Source: JBCCDY01 sp039030555 (GTDB taxonomy: Bacteria > Bacteroidota > Bacteroidia > Cytophagales > Cyclobacteriaceae). Taken from it: a stretch of 64,000 bases of DNA. The stretch is from the NCBI GenBank assembly GCA_039030555.1, contig JBCCDY010000006.1:124001-188000 (forward strand), in the 5' to 3' direction. Positions 33,475 through 41,743 of this stretch are shown in pieces. Under the pieces are notes generated by a model, which saw only the letters and a program-made list of their open reading frames with translations, was not told the origin of the DNA and made no database searches. Both the position numbers and the translations under genes were made by a program. The first letter of the stretch is position 1, and each line of letters opens with the position of its first letter.

Positions 33475-34587
33475 ATGAGCTTGAACAAATATTATACACT
33501 CGGTAAAACAGGATTAAGAGTAAGTCGATTAGCATTAGGGACTATGACGTTTGGTTCCGAATGGGGGTGGGGAGCAGAAAAAGACGGTGCCAGGAAGCTG
33601 TTTGATCATTACGTTGAAAAAGGAGGAAACTTCTTCGACACCGCCGATCTTTATACCAATGGAACCAGCGAGGAATGGCTTGGAGCTTTTATCAAAGAAT
33701 CAGGCCTGAGAGACAAAGCAGTCATAGCCAGTAAATTCAGCTATAATGCTGAGCCCGGAAACCCGAATGCAGGAGGAAATGGTAGGAAAAATATTCTTCG
33801 AGCTGTAGAAGGAAGCCTTAAGCGACTGGGTACAGATTACATCGATCTTTATTTTCTTCACACATGGGATATGATCACCCGACCGGAGGAAGTCATGAGA
33901 ACGTTAGACGATCTGGTAAAATCCGGAAAAGTGCGACATATAGGTCTTTCTGATGTTCCCGCATGGTATGCCTCAAAAGCACAAACCATAGCGGACTGGA
34001 GAGGATATGAGCCTGTATCTGTACTTCAGATGGAATACTCACTGGTAGAACGAAACATAGAGAACGAGTTTATCGATCTGGGACAGCAATCCGATATGGG
34101 TATCATGGTCTGGAGCCCTTTAGCTAGCGGTTTATTGTCAGGTAAATACAAACCTTCGGAAGAAAAAGTGGAAGGTGAAGGAAGACTTGCCTCACTGGCA
34201 GACTCGGGAAATCCCGCATTCGATAAGTTTACCGCTCAAAACTGGAAAATTGTTTCTGCTCTTGAAGAAGTGGCTAAAGAACTGGATCAACCCATGTCTT
34301 CCGTTGCGATCAACTGGACAGCTAACCGACCGGGCATTTCAAGCGTGATCATTGGTGCCACGAAATTGCATCAACTGGAAGAAAACACCAAGGCTCTGGA
34401 TTTTGAAATACCGCGGGAACTTATGGACAAATTGAGTAAAGCTAGTGCACCGAAAGTCACATTCCCATACTCCTTCTTTACTCCCGGTATGCAGGCTATG
34501 CTTACTGGTGGAGCTACCGTGGGTGCAAAGCCGGGAAGTTATTCAAAAGAGATCATCATCGATGCAGAACCGGCAGGTGTCGAATAA
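33475..34587 (+). CDS. Aldo/keto reductase
   Basis: NADPH-dependent cytoplasmic carbonyl reductase of 370 residues. The catalytic set is visible: Asp and Tyr in FFDTADLYTNGTSEEW, Lys in VIASKFSY and His in DLYFLHTWD; the cofactor-binding end has SSVIIGATKLHQLEEN. The frame is open from 33322, but the ATG at 33475 is preferred because it starts the family sequence (MSLNKYYTLGKTGLRVS) and lies after the shared promoter at 33375-33441. An SDR gene follows beyond a terminator. Probably controlled by the AraC regulator at 29410. Confidence 0.93.
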   Translation: MSLNKYYTLGKTGLRVSRLALGTMTFGSEWGWGAEKDGARKLFDHYVEKGGNFFDTADLYTNGTSEEWLGAFIKESGLRDKAVIASKFSYNAEPGNPNAGGNGRKNILRAVEGSLKRLGTDYIDLYFLHTWDMITRPEEVMRTLDDLVKSGKVRHIGLSDVPAWYASKAQTIADWRGYEPVSVLQMEYSLVERNIENEFIDLGQQSDMGIMVWSPLASGLLSGKYKPSEEKVEGEGRLASLADSGNPAFDKFTAQNWKIVSALEEVAKELDQPMSSVAINWTANRPGISSVIIGATKLHQLEENTKALDFEIPRELMDKLSKASAPKVTFPYSFFTPGMQAMLTGGATVGAKPGSYSKEIIIDAEPAGVE

Positions 34588-34606
34588 GAAAGTATTGAGT
34601 TAGTCC

Positions 34607-34643
34607 GAACCTGTTACGATATTTCGGAGCAGGTTCTTTTTTT
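34607..34643 (+). terminator. Intrinsic terminator after the aldo/keto reductase gene
   Basis: Arms GAACCTG and CAGGTTC with a 16-nt loop, followed by seven T. Confidence 0.85.
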
Positions 34644-34701
34644 GCATTAGAGTTCACTCTTCCAGAATCCACTTATAATTTTATCATTAAAAAACATCAT
34701 C

Positions 34702-35400
34702 ATGAGTAATAAAATAGCATTAGTCACCGGAGCAAACAGAGGCATTGGATTAGAGATCGTTCGTCAGCTGGCTTCAAAAGGATATGAAACCATACTGACC
34801 AGCCGAAGTCAGGAAAAAGGAGAGCAGGCCTTAATGCAATTGCCTGATGATCAAAACATTCATTATCATACACTTGATATTGTTGACCCTAAAAGTGTTG
34901 AAGCAGTTAAAACGGATATCATCAGGGAGTTCGGAAGGCTTGACATCCTGATCAACAATGCAGGAATTAATTATGACACCTGGCAGGAAGCCCAAAATGC
35001 AGATCTTGATGAGGTTAAAGAAACCATTGAAACCAACCTGATCGGGGCATGGAGAATGGCACTTGCCTTTATTCCGATCATGAAGGAAAACGGTTTCGGA
35101 AGGATCGTTAATGTTTCCAGCGGGGCCGGCGCACTTAACGGAATGGCTGGCGGCACCCCCGGATATGGAGTATCCAAAGCGGCCATGAATGCCTTAACCA
35201 TTAAACTAGGCAAAGAGCTTCAGAATACCGGAATTTTGGTAAACTCTGTTTGCCCAGGATGGGTAAGAACAGACATGGGAGGCAGCAATGCTGATCGAAG
35301 TGTTGAAGAAGGAGCTAAAGGAATTGTCTGGTTAGCCGAACTTCCCAAAGACGGACCAACAGCTAAGTTCTTTAGAGATGGGAAAGAGATTGATTTTTAA
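34702..35400 (+). CDS. Short-chain dehydrogenase/reductase
   Basis: NAD(P)H-dependent oxidoreductase of 232 residues. The Rossmann motif is TGANRGIG, the NNAG motif is present in ILINNAGINYD, and the active site has Ser in VNVSSGAG and Tyr-Lys in GYGVSKAAM. The closest pattern is carbonyl reductase-like SDRs. It follows the aldo/keto reductase gene after an intrinsic terminator, so it has its own promoter; no copy of the tandem operator is visible before it. It may share the substrate of the neighbouring reductase. Confidence 0.9.
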   Translation: MSNKIALVTGANRGIGLEIVRQLASKGYETILTSRSQEKGEQALMQLPDDQNIHYHTLDIVDPKSVEAVKTDIIREFGRLDILINNAGINYDTWQEAQNADLDEVKETIETNLIGAWRMALAFIPIMKENGFGRIVNVSSGAGALNGMAGGTPGYGVSKAAMNALTIKLGKELQNTGILVNSVCPGWVRTDMGGSNADRSVEEGAKGIVWLAELPKDGPTAKFFRDGKEIDF

Positions 35401-35433
35401 AAAATACATATTACCAACATATACTTTTGCCAG

Positions 35434-35453
35434 GTTTAGTGTCCGCACTAAAC
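35434..35453 (+). repeat. REP-like palindrome 7, covarying stem
   Basis: GTTTAGTG, loop TCCG, CACTAAAC: perfect. Compared with palindrome 5 the C-G pair became A-T on both arms, a compensatory change. GCC precedes the stem. Confidence 0.7.
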
Positions 35454-35530
35454 TTAAAAGGATTAGCAAATCCTAAGGATACAATCCACGGCTTAAATAA
35501 ACAATATTGAACCTGGTTTTTACAACCGTA

Positions 35531-35546
35531 GGTGGCGTCGCCAACC
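35531..35546. repeat. GGTGGCG-type palindrome, copy 1
   Basis: GGTGGCG, T, CGCC-A-ACC: a short palindrome with one bulged base. Related cores occur at 39780 and 41744. Confidence 0.45.
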
Positions 35547-35597
35547 ATTGAACAGTAAATTTGGTTTATAAGTGTCGGAAGGAGTAGCAAACTCAAA

Positions 35598-35630
35598 AAA
35601 CCAGTCAGGTTTTGAAAACCTGACTGGTTT
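35598..35630. repeat. Long palindrome, GTTTT-n-AAAAC type, copy 2
   Basis: Perfect 16-bp arms beginning AAACCAGTCAGG around a single G. It shares the CAGG-TTTT centre with 39844-39874. Confidence 0.75.
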
Positions 35631-36044
35631 AAAGCTATTTTGGAGCCAGTAAACAAAGCTTTATATAAATCAGATTTCTTGAAAAAAGTGATTGTTTCTC
35701 AAGGCGGCCATTCACTTTTGATTTCTTAAATAATTATGGTTGCTCAAAATTCTATATATTTATACCAGTCAAAAGACTCTGATCATGAGAGCAATTTTAA
35801 AACTTATAGTTACTTATTAATTAGCTTTTAAACCCAAAGGCTAATAATTCCCTGTTCGGATATTCTTCCGAACCCCTTTCATTTATTAATCGATTCGTGC
35901 GTTTTTATCAGCGGTTAAAATGACTGTTGAGATGTTAGGTCTTGTTATGATTAAGCTTCAGCAGTTCGAATGCGTGGATTTGAATCAGCAGGATTTGAAT
36001 CTTCAAAAGCACACGGATCTTAAATCAACTCAAAAAAATTGCTC

Positions 36045-36566
36045 ATGAAGAATCAAGAAGTTAAAAAGAACCCGGAATTTTTAGAGTATATTCTACAATT
36101 AAACGAAGGCAGAACACTTAACGAAGCTCTGCAAATAAGCCTGAATCAAATTAATGAATTAGACATTGCCCAATTGAATCGAATTGGTTTGAAAACTTAT
36201 GAAAAGGATAAGTGGACAATTCATAAAATCCTACAACACCTCATTGATTGGGAAAGAATCTGGTGTTTCAGGGCTGTAGTATTCGCTCGTAATGAAGGAA
36301 CCATCCCCGAGGCACATGACCAGGAAGTGATGGGTAAAAACTCAAATGCGGATGAACTACCCATTGAGCAGTTGGTGAATGAGCTTAAAGTTCTCCGTCA
36401 ATCCACCATAATGATGTTTGAATCCTTTAATAAAGAGATTCTAGAAAGAAGCTGTATATTTTTTGAATATGAAATGCCTTTTTATACGATTGGGTTGACC
36501 ATAGCAGCCCATCAAATCCATCATTTCAACATCATAAAAGAAAGATATTTACCACTAGATGAATAA
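36045..36566 (+). CDS. DinB-like (DinB_2) protein
   Basis: Cytoplasmic four-helix-bundle protein of 173 residues. The His set expected for metal binding in DinB/YfiT-type proteins is visible: KILQHLIDWERIW near residue 67 and AAHQIHHFNIIKERYL at the end. The ATG at 36045 is preferred over a TTG at 36039. Members include thiol-dependent transferases and many of unknown role. The gene stands alone at the left edge of the accessory stretch. Confidence 0.78.
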   Translation: MKNQEVKKNPEFLEYILQLNEGRTLNEALQISLNQINELDIAQLNRIGLKTYEKDKWTIHKILQHLIDWERIWCFRAVVFARNEGTIPEAHDQEVMGKNSNADELPIEQLVNELKVLRQSTIMMFESFNKEILERSCIFFEYEMPFYTIGLTIAAHQIHHFNIIKERYLPLDE

Positions 36567-36728
36567 TCGTTTGTTATACCTATAGATACGTTTGCAATTG
36601 GGCGATTTCTACAAATACCGGAAACAAAAGCACTTTTAGTATTAAAATGTTATTTTTAAAAAATAAAAATTTGAAAGGAAAATTACGCGTGCTCATTAGC
36701 ACTTAGTTGTTTGTAATTCTCTAAAGAG

Positions 36729-38747
36729 ATGGCTAAAAATGATAAAATACTAATAGACGGTATCATCGACGATAGAGTTGATCTTAAACTCCCATCAGAC
36801 AAACGAGATGAAGCATTTGAGTATTTTTCATTTGAACAAACCTTAAAAGACTATGACCTTTCCACAGATGAAATTAAACATGGCAATGTTGATGGAAGGA
36901 ATGATGGCGGTATCGATGGGTTTTATATTATAGTCAATGGACATCTTTTATCAGATCCGCAAAGTTTTAAATGGCCCAAATCTGGATCTGTTTTAGAAGT
37001 GTGGGTAATTACATGCAAACATCATGATACCTTCAAGCAAGCACCTCTGGACAACTTAGCCGCCAGCATGGTGGAAATTCTTGATTTCACAATTGAAAGT
37101 CGCAATCTGAAGGGTGATTATTCTGAACAAGTATTAAGGTTCAGAGAAAACTTAAAGCTTGCCTATAGAAAAGTTTCACCGCGATTAAGTCAGTTTACCA
37201 TAAACTTCTGTTATGCTTCACGTGGTTCAACAACAGAACTTGGAGATTCTATTGTTTCTCGATCTAAACAAATAACTCAGGTTGCTAAAGATTCTTTTGG
37301 CAACTGTTCCTCTGGGTTTTTATTTCATGGCGCTACAGAGTTAATCGAATTACATAGAAAGTCTCCAAACTTTTCGCTCGAACTACCCTTTAAAGAAGAT
37401 CTATCAAGTGGCGAACGGTACATTGTTCTAGTCGATCTTAGAGACTATTACAATTTCATATCAGATAGTGGTAAACTGAGAAGATACTTATTTGACTCTA
37501 ATGTGAGAGACTTTATGGGACTAAACAGGGTAAATGAAGATATCCGTGAAACTCTTTTAGACTCAAATTCACCTGACTTTTGGTTACTGAATAATGGAGT
37601 AACAATATTGGCAACTGGAGCCAGTGTAATAGGGAAATCCATTCAAATTCAAGACATTCAAATAGTCAATGGTCTACAGACGTCAGAATCCATTTTTAGG
37701 CATTTTCAAAATGGAGGTATTGATCCAAAAAACAGATCCGTACTGGTAAAGGTAATTGTCTCTTCAGATGATAAGATAAGAGATACCATTATAAGAGCAA
37801 CCAATAACCAAACCACAGTTGAACTAGCTTCACTTCATGCAACTGATAAAATCCAGAGGGATATTGAGGACGTATTGAAACGAAATGATTTGTATTATGA
37901 ACGAAGAACTAATTTTTATAAGAATCAAGGATTATCATCCGATCTTCTTATCACTCCGCTTTATATCGCCTCTGGTTATGTTAACTTAATTCTAAAATCT
38001 GCAGATCAAGCCAGCAGGCTTAAATCACGGTTTATGAGGTCAGAAAGCTCCTATGAAAGAGTTTTTTCTGAGTCTACTGATTTGAATGTTTGGCCAAAAA
38101 TTGCGTTTGTACTCAAATCCACAGATAACTTTCTGGAAATTATGCGTCCAGTAGGTGCCGGAGGAGGAGAAAGATTCTTAAAAAGTAAGCGACAGTTTTT
38201 GAGCTTTTTAACTGTGTCAAGGTTACTAGCATCGTTTAATTTTTCTGCGATGGATTTAGTTCAACTCGATTTGAATAGGTACACTAATGATGAATTAAGA
38301 ATAAGTTGGAATCTGATGGAATCTCTGAATTCAGAATCTGGCTATCGCCCAAAAATTCAAAAAAGCTATCTCAATAGGCTCTGCATAAAGGCATCTGAAA
38401 CATGGAAAACTAAAGATCTGGAACGAATAGTAAAAGGTAAGCAGATTGATATAAAATTTAAGCGGAGTAAAGGGCAAAAATTAAAAGAAATCAAAAAGAT
38501 GACAATGGAATTTGCTATGCAAGTCAATACGCTTTTACCTCCTCAACCTTGGAAGCCTGGTGTTGATAGGGAGATAGTAGAAAAATTGAACTGCACAAGA
38601 TCAGAATATTTTGACGCGGTTAAATTACTAATAGACGGAGGGTTACGAAATGTACAAAAAGACGGAGTTGTCTACGATTTAGACGGAAATGTCATTTCAT
38701 TTGATCCTGAAAGAGTAGATGAAGACTCGTTAAAACTAAAAGAGTAA
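36729..38747 (+). CDS. AIPR-family (abortive infection phage resistance) protein
   Basis: Protein of 672 residues with the AIPR domain over about 230-500: FMGLNRVNEDIRETLLD, FWLLNNGVTILATGA, IQIVNGLQTSESIF and RATNNQTTVELASL. The N-terminal part looks like a PD-(D/E)xK nuclease: Asp63 in GGIDGFYIIV and Lys97 in VWVITCKHH, although Thr stands where Glu or Gln is usual in the ExK element. AIPR proteins were first linked to phage abortive infection in lactococci and act as nucleases in several defence systems. The next gene encodes a membrane protein and may be its partner. The codons are AT-rich like those of the following gene. Confidence 0.85.
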   Translation: MAKNDKILIDGIIDDRVDLKLPSDKRDEAFEYFSFEQTLKDYDLSTDEIKHGNVDGRNDGGIDGFYIIVNGHLLSDPQSFKWPKSGSVLEVWVITCKHHDTFKQAPLDNLAASMVEILDFTIESRNLKGDYSEQVLRFRENLKLAYRKVSPRLSQFTINFCYASRGSTTELGDSIVSRSKQITQVAKDSFGNCSSGFLFHGATELIELHRKSPNFSLELPFKEDLSSGERYIVLVDLRDYYNFISDSGKLRRYLFDSNVRDFMGLNRVNEDIRETLLDSNSPDFWLLNNGVTILATGASVIGKSIQIQDIQIVNGLQTSESIFRHFQNGGIDPKNRSVLVKVIVSSDDKIRDTIIRATNNQTTVELASLHATDKIQRDIEDVLKRNDLYYERRTNFYKNQGLSSDLLITPLYIASGYVNLILKSADQASRLKSRFMRSESSYERVFSESTDLNVWPKIAFVLKSTDNFLEIMRPVGAGGGERFLKSKRQFLSFLTVSRLLASFNFSAMDLVQLDLNRYTNDELRISWNLMESLNSESGYRPKIQKSYLNRLCIKASETWKTKDLERIVKGKQIDIKFKRSKGQKLKEIKKMTMEFAMQVNTLLPPQPWKPGVDREIVEKLNCTRSEYFDAVKLLIDGGLRNVQKDGVVYDLDGNVISFDPERVDEDSLKLKE

Positions 38748-38826
38748 AATAACTACACACAATAAACCCTAAAAATGAATATGCGAACAGAGTCATCTGA
38801 AAGAACAATTAGAAAAAGAAACTTCA

Positions 38827-39627
38827 GTGCTTCTAGCAATTCGAGTGCATGCTCTTTTTAGCTGGTCGTTGTATGTATCAAATATGCTTACTTATATATC
38901 AATACTAATATCTACAATTGGCGCTTCGTTAGGATTGATTGGCCAATCAATTAATCCTGAAAAGAGGGGTCTTAAAAGACTCACTTCTGTTGGTAGGGTC
39001 GCTGCTTGTATGATAATACTTGGTACGGGTGTTTCATTACATAAAACGTATTTGGAAAAATCAATACATGATTTTCAAACTCGACAAATTGAGAGAGTAA
39101 GGGAAATTGTATACTCCAAAATCTACTATAGTTGTTACCATCTTGCGAATCCAATTATAGCTTTTTATAGTCAAGTTGACCCGGACTCTAAATCCGAAAT
39201 GAAAAATACAGATATCTGGATACAACTTGTAGATGAAAGCACAATCCAGATACTGAAATCTTCAAATCTAGCTGTTAGCGTTGAATCAGATAGTGGATTT
39301 GAAAAATGGAATGAATCTTATATTGAGTATTTTGATGGCTACTATAACGGCTATACGTCACAATCTCTTGAAAATGTACTTAACCAATGGGCGATTTATA
39401 TCGACCCTCAAGATTTAGTTCTAATGGACTCTTTGTCTGATCACGCCTACCTTGAGCACTTAAGGTATATCAAACCTTACAATAATGAAGATGAAAAATT
39501 AGAATTTGTCGAAAAAGTAGGTGTCTATTACTTTTTTGATGATGAAGATGTATTAGCAGAGCATCAGGACTTTTTCACCATGCTTGGTAAGCTTTGCAGG
39601 AAATCAGCTAAATACCACGGAAAGTAA
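38827..39627 (+). CDS. Membrane protein of unknown function next to AIPR gene
   Basis: Protein of up to 266 residues. The start is uncertain: GTG at 38827 or ATG at 38884 (247 residues). Two membrane helices lie near the N-terminus (about 22-42 and 57-75 of the long form); the remaining ~190 residues are acidic and cytoplasmic or periplasmic, rich in Tyr, Asp and Glu (YIEYFDGYYNGYT, YYFFDDEDVLAEHQD). I do not recognise a family. It follows the AIPR gene by 80 bp and has similar base composition, which suggests a defence-related pair. Confidence 0.65.
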   Translation: MLLAIRVHALFSWSLYVSNMLTYISILISTIGASLGLIGQSINPEKRGLKRLTSVGRVAACMIILGTGVSLHKTYLEKSIHDFQTRQIERVREIVYSKIYYSCYHLANPIIAFYSQVDPDSKSEMKNTDIWIQLVDESTIQILKSSNLAVSVESDSGFEKWNESYIEYFDGYYNGYTSQSLENVLNQWAIYIDPQDLVLMDSLSDHAYLEHLRYIKPYNNEDEKLEFVEKVGVYYFFDDEDVLAEHQDFFTMLGKLCRKSAKYHGK

Positions 39628-39649
39628 ACATAAAAACTAAGTAAAGCAC

Positions 39650-39706
39650 TCAAACTCCCTTAAAAACCACAATAGCGTTGTGCCCTCCAAAGCCAAAGGT
39701 ATTGCT
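39650..39706 (-). pseudogene. Fragment of fabF: last 18 codons plus stop
   Basis: On the minus strand this codes for SNTFGFGGHNAIVVFKGV and a TGA stop, the same 18 residues as the end of the intact fabF at 41792-41848. Six of 54 bases differ and every change is at a third codon position and synonymous; the stop is TGA instead of TAG. Immediately 5' the similarity ends with an in-frame TAG. I read it as an attachment-site copy left by insertion at the fabF 3' end; a deleted second fabF is the alternative. Confidence 0.8.
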
Positions 39707-39779
39707 CTAAAAATTTGTAAAAGAATAATAAAATGAATGTCCGATTTTATCGATAATCACTTTTTCAAAAAATATTTAT

Positions 39780-39807
39780 CCATGGTCAATGGCACCACCA
39801 ATCATGG
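39780..39807. repeat. GGTGGC-related palindrome, copy 2
   Basis: CCATG and CATGG outer arms enclose TGG and CCA around ACCA. The core is similar to the palindromes at 35531 and 41744 and, as at 35531, a long GTTTT-n-AAAAC palindrome follows after about 60 bp. Confidence 0.4.
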
Positions 39808-39843
39808 AAGAAAACTTTGCTTACTAGCTCTAAAGTAGCTTTA

Positions 39844-39874
39844 GACCGATCAGGTTTTAAAAACCTGACCGGTC
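39844..39874. repeat. Long palindrome, GTTTT-n-AAAAC type, copy 3
   Basis: Arms GACCGATCAGGTTTT and AAAACCTGACCGGTC around a single A, one mismatch. TTTT follows on the plus strand, so it could also stop transcription. Confidence 0.7.
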
Positions 39875-39979
39875 TTTTGGGTTTATTAATTATTCTGAGC
39901 ATTCATTGAAATAACTCAGGTGTACATCCATACATATTATCAGTTCGCTACAACGAGCCCTCAGTCAAAATCAAATACT

Positions 39980-40984
39980 CTAGTTGTCCAATTGATTTCT
40001 CTTTGTTTGATAATGCAGCAAATAGGCCCTTTTGGTTGGATCATCGAGAAATGATCTATTGATTAGGGTTTCAACAAACGGCTGTCTTTGCACAAATGGA
40101 GCTATTAGAAGATCTATCCGTCTTTCACTTATCCCAATTCTTCTGGCAAACTCTTGAAAATCTTCCAAGCCAGCCTTTCCATTAGCTTGCATGTACCGAG
40201 ACTTGTAGCCATCCATAAAAAGACCTTTATCTAAAGCAAAATCCGTATCCTCCACATGGATACGGGTATTGATTAGGTCATAGGCGGGGCTTAAAATATG
40301 ATCACCGTTAGGCGTTTGTATTACTGCAAAATTCTTTAAATGTGCATCCCCATTAGAAAACAGGTAATTGAACATCACCAGAGAGAAAAACTTTTCCATC
40401 TCTATAATAGAAGCGGGTACAAATTTTCGAATTAAGCGGGCGATTTCTTCATAGCTGTATTCGTATTTAAAATTTATTCCTGAGTTTTCACTTGTTTTTC
40501 CTGCCAATGAAGCAAAATCTTCTTTCCCCCATTTGGAGTCATTATCCTTTATATCGAAACGTTTGGTGATATAGGCTGGGGAACCATCTTTGAAAAAAAT
40601 CAAACTGTTTTCAGCTGTATTGATCCCATAGACTTGTCTTGCTATTTGCATTGTTAAATGCTCATTGGCAGGAACTTGTCGTACTTTTTTCAAATCCCTT
40701 GGAATTGGTTTCAGTATATGAGTTCCTTTTTCGCCTTCTTCCGTTAGCCGAAGCTTGTTCTTTTCAAGTATCAAAGAAACTTTTTCCTGTACCCCTGAAA
40801 TTGATAATCGTTTACGGTTATCAATAAACTTCTCTGCATCCTCCTCACTTAATTCCGGTGGATTATAAGGCAGAATATGGCTAACCTTTTTACCATTATA
40901 CAACCTCCGTAAGCAAGCTTGACTGTAGGTTTCAAAACCTTCAGCTAATGTTCCCGGACAATATTGTATTTCAGGCACACTCAT
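39980..40984 (-). CDS. HipA-type serine/threonine kinase toxin (HipT-like)
   Basis: Kinase of 334 residues that lacks the N-terminal subdomain of full HipA. It has the Gly-rich loop with a Ser-Ile-Ser motif (residues 61-63 in LSISGVQEKVSL), ATP-binding EKGTHILKPIP, catalytic loop SNGDAHLKNFAV and metal-binding SPAYDLINT. In the three-gene HipBST system of enteropathogenic E. coli the HipT toxin has a similar Ser-x-Ser loop, phosphorylates tryptophanyl-tRNA synthetase and is neutralised by HipS. The missing subdomain is encoded by the upstream gene, overlapping by 4 bp. The target in this organism is not known. Confidence 0.87.
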   Translation of the reverse strand: MSVPEIQYCPGTLAEGFETYSQACLRRLYNGKKVSHILPYNPPELSEEDAEKFIDNRKRLSISGVQEKVSLILEKNKLRLTEEGEKGTHILKPIPRDLKKVRQVPANEHLTMQIARQVYGINTAENSLIFFKDGSPAYITKRFDIKDNDSKWGKEDFASLAGKTSENSGINFKYEYSYEEIARLIRKFVPASIIEMEKFFSLVMFNYLFSNGDAHLKNFAVIQTPNGDHILSPAYDLINTRIHVEDTDFALDKGLFMDGYKSRYMQANGKAGLEDFQEFARRIGISERRIDLLIAPFVQRQPFVETLINRSFLDDPTKRAYLLHYQTKRNQLDN

Positions 40985-41316
40985 TCCGTTTCATTATTTA
41001 TTGGGACGACACTCACTGCACCAATTCCATCTTTTGAACTTGTTGCCAGTAATAAACCAAAATCATCTTTCTCATCAATACGGAGTAACCTGCTTTGCAG
41101 CTTCCTATTTACACCTTCAGAAAGCATATTGAAAAAGAACGGAAACAGGTGATCCGCCTTATAGTTCTTCTGAGTTTTAGGGAATGTAAGGCTTATAGCC
41201 GGCTTATTGCTATCTGCCAACCAGGCATTAGAATATTCAAATTCGTAATGTGATGAATCTACTTGGGTAAGTATCCCTGCCAATTGATCGTTCCATAGCA
41301 CTTGAGCGCTCTTCAT
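40981..41316 (-). CDS. HipS-like protein (HipA N-terminal subdomain as separate gene)
   Basis: Protein of 111 residues matching the N-terminal subdomain 1 of HipA kinases: MKSAQVLWNDQLAGILTQV, YEFEYSNAWLADSNKPAIS, LTFPKTQKNYKADHLFPFFF and NMLSEGVNRKLQSRLLRID. As a separate protein between a HipB-like and a HipT-like gene it takes the place of HipS, which is the antitoxin in HipBST systems. It overlaps the kinase gene by 4 bp and follows hipB by 2 bp, so all three are one operon. Confidence 0.85.
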   Translation of the reverse strand: MKSAQVLWNDQLAGILTQVDSSHYEFEYSNAWLADSNKPAISLTFPKTQKNYKADHLFPFFFNMLSEGVNRKLQSRLLRIDEKDDFGLLLATSSKDGIGAVSVVPINNETE

Positions 41317-41318
41317 TC

Positions 41319-41531
41319 CTAGAATTCAGTTTTCTTAACTACCAGTTTTAACTCCATCCCTAGGACATCTGCAAGCTTAGTTAAGGTCTCAAGAGTAGGA
41401 TTACTCTTTTTGCTCTCCAATGCTTTTAAAGTGCGTAGGCCTACTCCTGAAAGATCTGCCAACTGCTCCTGGGTGACTCCAAGTACTTCCCTACGATCTT
41501 TTAAACTGATTACTAATTGCTCCAAGTGCAT
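41319..41531 (-). CDS. HipB-like XRE-family DNA-binding protein
   Basis: Protein of 70 residues with a single helix-turn-helix: LVISLKDRREVLGVTQEQLA, DLSGVGLRTLKALESKKSNP, ending in a strand ADVLGMELKLVVKK suited for dimer formation. It is the first gene of the hip operon and should bind its own promoter; an AGTG/CACT inverted motif at 41586-41603 upstream is a possible site. It may augment antitoxin action as in HipBST. Confidence 0.87.
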   Translation of the reverse strand: MHLEQLVISLKDRREVLGVTQEQLADLSGVGLRTLKALESKKSNPTLETLTKLADVLGMELKLVVKKTEF

Positions 41532-41743
41532 TATAAAGCTCTTTTTTAGTTAAAAATAAGAAAAAAGAATGAAATATTATCAAATAGTGCTTTAAAATAC
41601 ACTTTAGGAGAAAATATGAAGCTGTGCAAGAACATTAGAAGAAATAGTGCAGTACATAGCACCTTTCGAAGTATTCCTATTGGCCAAGACTTGCGAGAAA
41701 CCCAATAAGCTCAACTTCACTTCTGAACTAAGAAAATCCTACC

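Larger units (their letters stand above)
35401..36044. other. Long intergenic region with several palindromes
   Basis: No convincing gene. It holds a REP-like palindrome (35434), a GGATT/AATCC hairpin (about 35460), a GGTGGCG-type palindrome (35531), a perfect 16-bp-arm palindrome (35598), an 11-codon reading frame (ATG 35785) and a GTTCGGA/TCCGAAC hairpin (35854-35873). The last part before the DinB-like gene shows nothing I can name. Confidence 0.6.
39628..39979. other. Intergenic region with fabF fragment and palindromes
   Basis: Contains the 57-bp remnant of a fabF 3' end (39650-39706), a CCATG...CATGG palindrome (39780-39807) and a long palindrome (39844-39874). No complete gene. It forms the left border of the hip island. 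Confidence 0.7.

Noticed and set aside
35960..35990. TTCGAAT motif resembling a tRNA T-loop
   Set aside because: No acceptor, D or anticodon stems can be folded around it.
41616..41708. 30-codon plus-strand frame with AGGAG before its ATG in the hip promoter region
   Set aside because: Short, no known family, and placed on the upstream side of the hip operon; the ribosome-site match alone is not enough.
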